Positions 53,801 to 62,800 of a stretch of DNA of 64,000 nucleotides are shown one piece after another (position 1 is the stretch's first letter; each line of letters opens with the position of its first letter). The notes under the pieces were generated by a model. That model did not search any database and was not told the origin of the DNA. It saw nothing but the letters and a program-made list of their open reading frames with translations. This DNA is from Ischnura elegans (taxonomy: Eukaryota; Arthropoda; Insecta; Odonata; Coenagrionidae). The DNA lies in assembly GCF_921293095.1 (NCBI RefSeq), contig NC_060254.1, positions 3,844,001 through 3,908,000 of the forward strand, in the 5' to 3' direction. The translations under genes were made by a program, and so were the position numbers.

Positions 53801-56800
53801 TGATATGCCGGCTGATCTGTTGACTCCACCGCGGTCATATGGTGCTGTCATGCCTTTCACATATTTCGACCTCTCTGGAGATTCGTGCTTGCCCTCTTGG
53901 GAGGTAGAAACAGATGAATGCTGCGCTTATCAAGATGAATGAGTCTTGGACCATTTTTTTCCAGCCTCGCCCGATGGTAGTCGTAATTCTCAGGTCGAAA
54001 ATCTTGTAAAAGTAGAATTCTTGTTTTCGTCTCGTTTGAAAAAAATCTTGTTTTGAAGTAGAATTTCTTTCGTGCGTAAATAATATTTTCTACCTACACG
54101 CTGGGGAATTTGGGAAGACTGTTGCCTAGATCTCTAGGCTTCAAAGTTTTTTTTTGTGTATACTGTTATAATTTTTATATCGCTTGTGTTCTGTCAGTTA
54201 TCTTTCAATGTATAACAGTTTTTCCTGGAACCTGTTTCTCTTTATTAGTGAATCAGTCTCAAACGTTAATATTTGAAAATGATTTACATCATTTTTTCAT
54301 ACAAAATAATCCCCTTTTCCCAAAAGATGATGATGAAAAGCTTGGATTACCTAAGGAAATGAATTACTTCCTTTTTTCAGAGTAATGAGTTTTTTTTAGC
54401 TTGAATTCTTTTTTTAGGGTTCAGTCATTGCATGTTTATTTGAATGAGACAATTGCCTTCAGGTTAACATTTTCTTTGCGAATTTTGTGGTAATTTGAGA
54501 GTAAAAGCACGGGAAATGTCTCGGCACTACGACCCTACGGGAATAGTTGCAGGTCATCTTTTGTTGTTTTGGTCAGGTTTTCCATGGCCGACGTTTCGAT
54601 GATCAACTCGAAAATCTTCATCATTGCAGATGAGTGAGACGTGGGCCACGGTAGACCTGCCTCGGTGGATAACTCGACAAGACTTACTGCAATGTCACGA
54701 TTGGTTTCAAGATTACAACTTGTGGATGTACTGGGCTTCTTTAACGGCCTTCATAATCCTGATATCATTTTATTAATTTAAATTAACTCTCAAAATGAGA
54801 TGCGAGATCTTTTGGTGTCTGAATGGCTAGCTCTGACTCGTACTAAAGATCAAATGTAGGTAGGCGTTGTCAGGGCGTTGGCAGGTCGGAGTGCAAAGAT
54901 GTGCTCCCGAGCACCCGCAGGCAATTCGCATGTGAAACGCATCAGTGCGTGTGGTGACGTCCGTTGTGTCGCCAAATGATTCTTAGAAAAATGTCTCGAC
55001 TCATGGTTCGAGTTCTAACGACTTGCTTGCTCAGCTCACGGGACGCATATATTCGGGAATGAGTTAGTGTCGGAGGGTAGCTATTTTTTTCTCAGCTAAA
55101 TATAATTATCAATTTTTTTTCGGTTTACGCTGATGTTTGGTTAGAAAGTCGAGCCCTGTGTAAGAATAATAAGAGGTTACATTAAAAATTAAATTCGTTG
55201 CAATTGATTAGTTATCTGGAAGTGAAAGTTAATCTCTCACTCCTTATCTTGCCTTATTCATTCTCATTCAATCATGGAAGATATCTCGCACGTCTTCTGC
55301 CACTCGTAGTCTCCTGCGTGTTATGAATTATTGCTATTATTTGTGTTGAATATCAAAATAAAATCTTATCAATATCTTATTATTGTGAAAGCCATTAAAA
55401 TTTTCAATTCGGAAAAAATACATTTCCTAAGAGGTCCCCGTTTATAGAAAATAACAGGAATTTACTTCCAATTTAGCGGGGACTTCTTTTGTATCTACTC
55501 GGCTCAGTGTTAGCATAAGTGCTCTTTATGTAACAACGTGAGTGCTCAAATGTGGTTGAACATGTTAAATATTTAACAAATTGTGTATGCTCTATATTGG
55601 GTTAAGAGTCGAATGGCGCAAAATTTGGCTATTGTTCAATTATCGTGTGTCAGCTGTTTCTATCCCTGTGATTTACTGCTTGTTTCGTGGACTTTTCATT
55701 GTTTTGACGTTATTTAGTTGCTTTGCGTATCCCACGTGATGTTTTTCTGTAAGGCTAGTTCGTAAGAATCTTCCTTTTGGTTGCTATCTCTCGCGGCTTG
55801 GTTTCGTCGGTCGAAATTAAAAATTGAAATGAAGTGTAGAGTGAGTAGTTTCGTGTGTGCATTTCGGCTTATGATTCGTGATGGGCAAATGCTTGCTAAG
55901 GGAGTCTGAAATAAGCACTGCCCCCCCTCTTGATAGAAGCGAAACTTAGGCGATTTTGTCGAGGGCGTTTCCGTCTCATTTAGCGAATAGCCATTCTGTT
56001 TACATCCACTTAATCATTTTATGGGACACGTTTTCAAATTTTGAATATTCGGTGTGTGGTGAATTAGTTTAAATTTCAATCTATCATCTTTTTTTTTTTT
56101 CTTAAAAAATATACATCGTGTAAGGTAAAGGCTCTCTCTTAGGTGTAAAGTTATGCGTATTCGTGATTCTAATAATGTATTTATGAATATAGACCGAACA
56201 AACCTTGGGCAGATATGTTAATTCTTCATAAATTAACGTTACAAATGTAAACTTATTTCGGACGGTTTCCCAAATCTTGAAGCATAACCTGCGTTGATCA
56301 ACTGAACCATCGCATTCCAATATGTCACAGCCTTCAACAACCTATTTTGTTTATGAATATGCTCAAGTCTTTAAGTAAATCATGTTATCGTATTTTGTGC
56401 CTTCCCTAGTGATGTATGGAATGCTTCTACTTCATTGATATCAAAAGTATGAATAATAAATATTTTAGGGATTTGCTACGGGAAAAAAACTGTTGATTGA
56501 TTTTGGCATATATGTCAGATGGGTAAAACAATAAAATGGTCTCTGTGCCATAGTAATCGTAATAAATTTTCGTCCGGTCACCGTACCAGAGAAGCAAATG
56601 AATGCTTTATTTGAAGTCAAATGAAAAGTTTCATAAAAATGACGCCATTGTCGCCTAAGATAGGTGGCAAAGATAAGAAAATAAAAATACGAGGAACATT
56701 TATTATCAACATTAAGTGTGCCTAATTTAGTTCTTTAACCTCGTATTTCGTGTATAAGGATTTTTTTCTTATAAACATACCCGAAAAGTGTAAGTGATTG

Positions 56801-59800
56801 ATCGCGTATCCGCGGAATAACCTCCTTAAACACAGATTTATTTCAAACGTATGATTTAAGCGCGCGTTTATTTTAGTGTGCGCGATGCCCGAATCTTTCG
56901 TATATCTAAACCTCCTTCGAATCATAGGCTAGAAATAGTAATTATACTGTGGTAACTTTCAAATTATAAAAAAATGATGAAAGGCAGAAAAAATACAGTT
57001 TTATGAATTTCACAGCTGCGTATTCGCACAGAAATGGAAAAAAGACACGGAAATCAAAAGAATGATGCCTGATTGGCAAAAAGTGTTCCAAAAATCAAAA
57101 TAAATTTTAAAAAATTGCGTCTAACTATAATATTTTATCGCAATCAATTTTCTCATGTTTTTGTCAATTTTTTAGTTTCGAATTTCCTCTTCACACAAAC
57201 AACTCTTCACAACGACAACGCAAACATATGCGGCAAATAATTTCATTGTTTAATTTGTTGGTGGCTGTTTCGGGTGTGGTTGGTATGGGCTCACCGGTGT
57301 GGCCGTTCTTTGAACGCGCCTTCGCGCGGCGCATCGTGAGCGAAATCGCTATCCTCGAATTTCGCGACAGAATTCTGCAGTCGCACACGCAATGTCCTGA
57401 CATCCAGCGAATGAACTAAATTCGCCGCTTGAAACGCTTTCGGTCTGAATTTCCCGGGGAAACGAAGCTCTCACAAGGGCTGTTAACCGCAATTTACATT
57501 TGAGATTATAATTTTATCGTGTTCATACCTTTAAAATGATATTCCTTGCGATTGCAAAATCCATTGCAAAAATCCGGAATAATGTGATCGCACTGCGTTT
57601 ATCGTCGCGTTGCGAACGCCGATTGAAAAGGGAGGGAAGCAGAAGCGTAGATCAAGGGGGAGTGTGGCGTCCTCCCTCCCTATCGAAGGATGACGCCCGC
57701 CCAATGGGGAAGACTAGGCTAGTGAACTCGAAAAGCATTGTGGAGTCTCAGTCTGCTCTCGTTCACGTCCGTGGCGAATAATACTTCGCCCGAAGTCGTA
57801 ACAGAACCAAGGCCGACGCGGAGCGGCCGATCAGGTGGTTGGCGCGAAACCCACTTCTCAATGTGCAACAACGGTGAGGGCGCGCGCGCCAGTATCTTAA
57901 GGACGACCACGCACGAGGATGCCACTTTAAATAGCGCCGATAAAACTATTTCAATGGGCGTCAATGGCCCGCGGCAAAATATAGCTGTCACGGGAGACTT
58001 AGCGGTTTTTCTGCATGCAACCGTAACTTGGGGTAGGGCACTTGAACCTTGCAATCACTAAAATGCCATTTTGACTCCCATTCCTACGAAATCGAAAAGA
58101 AATAGCCCCTTTACCCTGAGAGTTTACAATTCGCTCATTTTTGTCCACACCTCCACATCCTCACACAATTTATAGAAAAGTCTATAAGATGGTAATCTTT
58201 AAGGTTGCTATTCAATGAAAATCGATATATCAATAGCTTAACGAACCATGCTTAATACTTTGCGTGCCACGGACGTAATATTACGTCCTATTAATCTTTC
58301 TGAAGATTGCCATGGACGTAATATCACGTCTTTCTATTTCATTGTCTTTGCTTGCGTGAAGACGTAATATTTCGCCCGTGATACTTTTTCAGTTTACTGC
58401 TAAGTGGTCTTGTTATTTCAAAAATCAACTGCTTGAAGAAAAAGTTATTTTTATGTCTTGAGGACGAAAAGTCCTCTGAAGCTACCGGCACCCTTTTCTC
58501 AGCCTACTTTGTGTGAAAATTCTTTGGAGGAAAGAACCGTTCGTTGAGGATACAGTGACCATTTTGTCATCCAGGATTTTGAATGCTATGCTTGGAACAA
58601 TGCTTTTTTATCATATTTCCATAGTTTAAATACTTCAAATTGAGCGTAATAAAAATGCTATGCATATTATGGCGGTACATCATTTGTTGCAACTTTTTTA
58701 TTTTAAAAAACATTAGGTTTTCATTGTTAAAAATATATATTCAAAATTTAGCAATAAATGTTATTCAACTCATTCATAAATAAGAGCAAAGTCCATTTTT
58801 ATTGAAATACAGATCGATTTAATATATTTTTGATGCTAATGTTTAAAAAAAATTTGCGATTTTAGTAAAAATGGCCGGATTTTTCAGTAGGGCTTTGAAA
58901 TTAGCTCACGACACTCAAATTGTTAAAGATGAATGACTGTGTAAAAGCCACTTGAAGTCCTCGGATCGTTGAGAAGTGTTGCATACGTCCAAGGCGCCAC
59001 TGAAAGTAAAGGCACTCCTCGTCCCCCACTCCTTCGAAACAACCTTAATCCTGCCCTCTGCCCTAGTCCAGTGTGCACTTCTCATGTACATACGCATCTG
59101 ACCCAGCCTTGAGGGCTGGATTAATGAGATATAGAAGTTTTCCAGTCGAATTTGAGTCTTATTGAATGAGAAATGTGAATGTAGCATAGTTGAATGAAGA
59201 TATTTGTACGAGTTTTGAGTGTTAGTCCCAAGGTTTGGGCTCTGGCACACAGAAGGGGTGGTTTAGAGTGGTGAAACCCCTCCCAGTGGCAGTGGTTCTG
59301 GTGAAAGTCTTCGGGTATAGGGGGGGGGGGTGTCTAAGTACATACAATGTTCCTGGAATGCGGCTTAGAACACTTCCTCAAATGACTTTTGTCTTATATG
59401 CTCATCTCTTGGGTTTGCCAGGAGACTAAGTCAGTATTCACCAATAGCAGGTCTTGCTGTGAATTGCTTAGCACCATTTATTTTATAAGCCATTCCTTTT
59501 GCTTATCCTTCCATAGGGGAGTGATTTCTCTAGAATGTATTGATTTTTTTTCATTTCCCAATATCATTTTCTATAGTGCAGTTTCTAATTCCATGATTGA
59601 CTTTGGATATTAAAAATCAAATTCATGTAGTATAAATTCAGAAATGAATGATACAGATCTTAATATGTATCTAAAATCTTAAGTATCAAAGCTATGAGAT
59701 TTACTGGTGAATCAAATAAAGTCAAATTCCGTCAGATTTGATTTTGAAGTGTTTGAACAATTCTGCTTATGTTAGCGTTAAAATTGAAATGTTGTTCATG

Positions 59801-62800
59801 TTTCTCTCTCTTCTTTACAGATTTACTTCATTGCACAAATGAGCCAAACGTCTCCATCCCTCAGCTAGCAAATTTATTGATAGAGCGATCTCAAAACACA
59901 AACTGGGTGGTTGTGTTTAAAGCCCTGATAACAGTACATCACCTGCTCTGCTATGGAAATGAGGTCATTATTGTGCTCTGTTTTTGAAACCATAAGGATT
60001 TTAAGCATATTTTCTGGAAATTGGTGGAATAGTTAATATAATCATATTGATTCCTTTTTCAGCGTTTCACTCAATATTTGGCATCGAGCAATAGCACATT
60101 TCAGCTCAGCAACTTCTTGGACAAAAGTGGGGTCCAAGGTAAGTCATTATTTTCACCTTTCAATGCACTGCTGATATCCATGACGTGGTACATAAATGCC
60201 TTTGCTTGACAAGATCGATTTAAAGGCTTTTCAGGAGGTGATAATTGCTGCGTACAATGGATATCAACAATATATGATGAATTTTTCAGTTCTTGTGTTT
60301 TCCCAGAGAATGTGAAAGGGCGAACATTTTGTAGTATGCACAATTCGTATTTAAGGAATTCATTGTAGAATAGTGGAATGGTGGAACTGAATGAATCTAA
60401 CTTTCACCATTTATTTAAAGTAACTTGAATATTTTCAACTGATGTGGGATTTATTTAGCTAACCAGTGAAAGTTTGGAGGTAGTTGTTTTTACCATCAGT
60501 TTTCTCATGCTTGAAAATGAAGCTAACGGCTCGTTACTTCTAAGTCATTTATATTCTGCTCCTTATTTAAATGTGTTGAAGAAAGGCATCTGAAATTGAT
60601 ACTAACCGTATTTGTCTGAATAGTCCCACCTTTTTTTTTTTTCAAAAATGTCTGCGGCAGAAGTAAAGGGGGGACTATATTCAAACGCATTTTTAAATTT
60701 TTTTCCCAAAACTGAGGTCTCAAAATTAGGGGGGGGGGAGACTATATTCAGAGAAATACGGTATTTGATTCAGGGCATCAAGAGTGGTCAAAGGGTTAAC
60801 TTGTGGTCAGTGGTCATATCCTTAAGGAGTGGATCAAATGAGTTTTTTTCTTGGGAACAAAAATTGAGAGTGAATTTGTTGCTAATTGTTAATGTTAGTA
60901 GGCTTAGAGTTACTCTATTTTTAAATGCCCTTTCTTATTTTTCTCATGCTGCGTGTCCAATAGGTGCCCGTGTTGGTAAGTTTCAAATTTTTCAGATTAA
61001 CTCAGCAAAGAATAGTGAGCATGTTTGCTTTATGCTAGACTAGATAATGCAAAAAATCACATTGGCATGTTGATGCTGTAAAAATGAAGCTTCATCGAGG
61101 TCATTCACGACCCACTCTTTACCTTCCTATATTTGTGGTTTTTCCGTGTTTTTGAAGACCTTAGTATGAGAATGCTTTTGATCTTTCAGTGCCAATAACT
61201 GTGTATATTTTTCATTTTTCACGTGGTATGTGTGTGTAAACTGGGCATATTCCTTGTTAATGCATGACTTAATGTTTAAGTTTTGTTAATTGAATTTTTT
61301 CAGACTAAAATTTGCTGATCATTTTTTCTCAAAATCTCAACTTTCAGGACATTGATTTGTTAATTAAAGATGATAAATTTACATTTTGGTAACTTTTGCT
61401 TGTAATTTTTATTTGCCTTATTCCCTCTGTGTGGTGAACTGAAACTCCAACGGTACATACATTATTCATATTATATCAAAATGTCAGTAGAAATAGAATA
61501 GGATTAGAATAGATTCTTAACACATGGTGGATTTCAAGTCGTTATTGGTCCCCTTCATTTGAAAAAAAGTTTCCCAGAAACCTTTCAGGGTCTTCAGTTT
61601 TGAGTAGGCTTATGCTGATGTTGGGTTTATCTCCAACTGTCATAACCTAACTTTCGCTTTTGATGCAATTATTTTTGTTGCCTCCCTCAAAATAGCAACA
61701 CCATGGATAAGGCATTTAAAATAGTTGTGTGGAAATTTTTAGTTTAGTTAAGAAAGGCCAATGTGGTGGTTAGGATTGCGTTACCTCTATTTGTATTGAT
61801 ATTTTTTTAGCGTTGATTCATGTGCCTTTTAACTGATATTGTTGAATAGTGCAATGAAAATTAGAAGAAATTACATAACTAATACATGCCTTGTATGTAG
61901 AGTAGAATTGTAAGCAAAAATTGTTCAAGTGCCCTTCCCAAGTAGCAGCAGAAGACGGCCTCAGTGACGGCCAGTCATATGAAAAGTTACTTTTTTTCAA
62001 TATTTTCATCATAAATTTAGTTATACGTAAATGGTAAGATTCAGTGTTCAATTATGTGAAGTAAAAAAATATGACCTTTTGAACTTTCCATTGGTGTCCA
62101 ACTGAAGTATTTACCTGTAAGTTGACCTGTTGGAAGTTGTCATCAATGAAATTTTTTGTTACGTTTAATGTGGTACTTCAAATGGCTCTACATACTTTTT
62201 TCCGGTGATTATCTGCTTAGACTAAGGTTTCATACTAAGTACATGTTCTACTACTGCATACATGTTCGGTGGTTTGAAAACTTATTCACAAATATGGATT
62301 ACATTTTTTTCTGTGTTGATTCATGGTTCATTTGATGTATAAAGTTCTTTAAATTTAAGATGGAAACAAGGTTTCAGAGTTGAAAATACCTTTGTGTTTG
62401 TACATACTTCCATTAGTTGTGGACTTACTTCTTTGAATTAGGTGATTTTAATCGTCATATATGATCTCTATTTGTGTTTCTTTGTTAAACTAAGTTAAAA
62501 ATATGCACTGTTTTAATTTTATGCTTGAGATGAAGTGAATTATGTAGTAATTTAGTATATTTTTAACCTTCTTATCTTAAAAATTTGTTCTTAGTAAAAA
62601 TAGAACTCGTTCATATTTCAAATTTTAAGTACTGCTAGTAATTTGCTTGTTGTGTAATGAGACACTATTCTAAGTTCATATGTAGCCTCCACTGTGATTA
62701 AAACCCTTTCTTCAATAAATAATTTTTTTGCAGATGTGCATGAAAATAATTTCCACACGTCTTTTGCTAGTTTTCGTTTGACACCAGTTCTAGAATTTGA

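Larger units (their letters stand above)
14899..59820 (+). other. lap: lap intron 1 (about 44.9 kb)
   Basis: It is bounded by GTAAGT at 14899 and a pyrimidine-rich acceptor ending TTCTTTACAG at 59820, and splits a tyrosine codon just after the lipid-binding motif. It holds the mobile elements listed separately, simple repeats, and two CpG-rich patches. A very long first intron is common for this gene family and often carries alternative promoters and enhancers, but none can be proved from sequence alone. Confidence 0.9.
54648..59820. other. Last part of lap intron 1
   Basis: Contains a CpG-rich patch (57220-58060) and a triple palindrome-like motif (58270-58380), listed separately. A lone B-box-like GGTTCGAGTTCTAA at about 55006 suggests another SINE scrap. 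No gene is recognised. Confidence 0.45.

Noticed and set aside
57719-58061. Paired 107- and 111-codon frames on opposite strands
   Set aside because: They cover the same CpG-rich bases; no domain, and both cannot be real. Kept only as a CpG patch.
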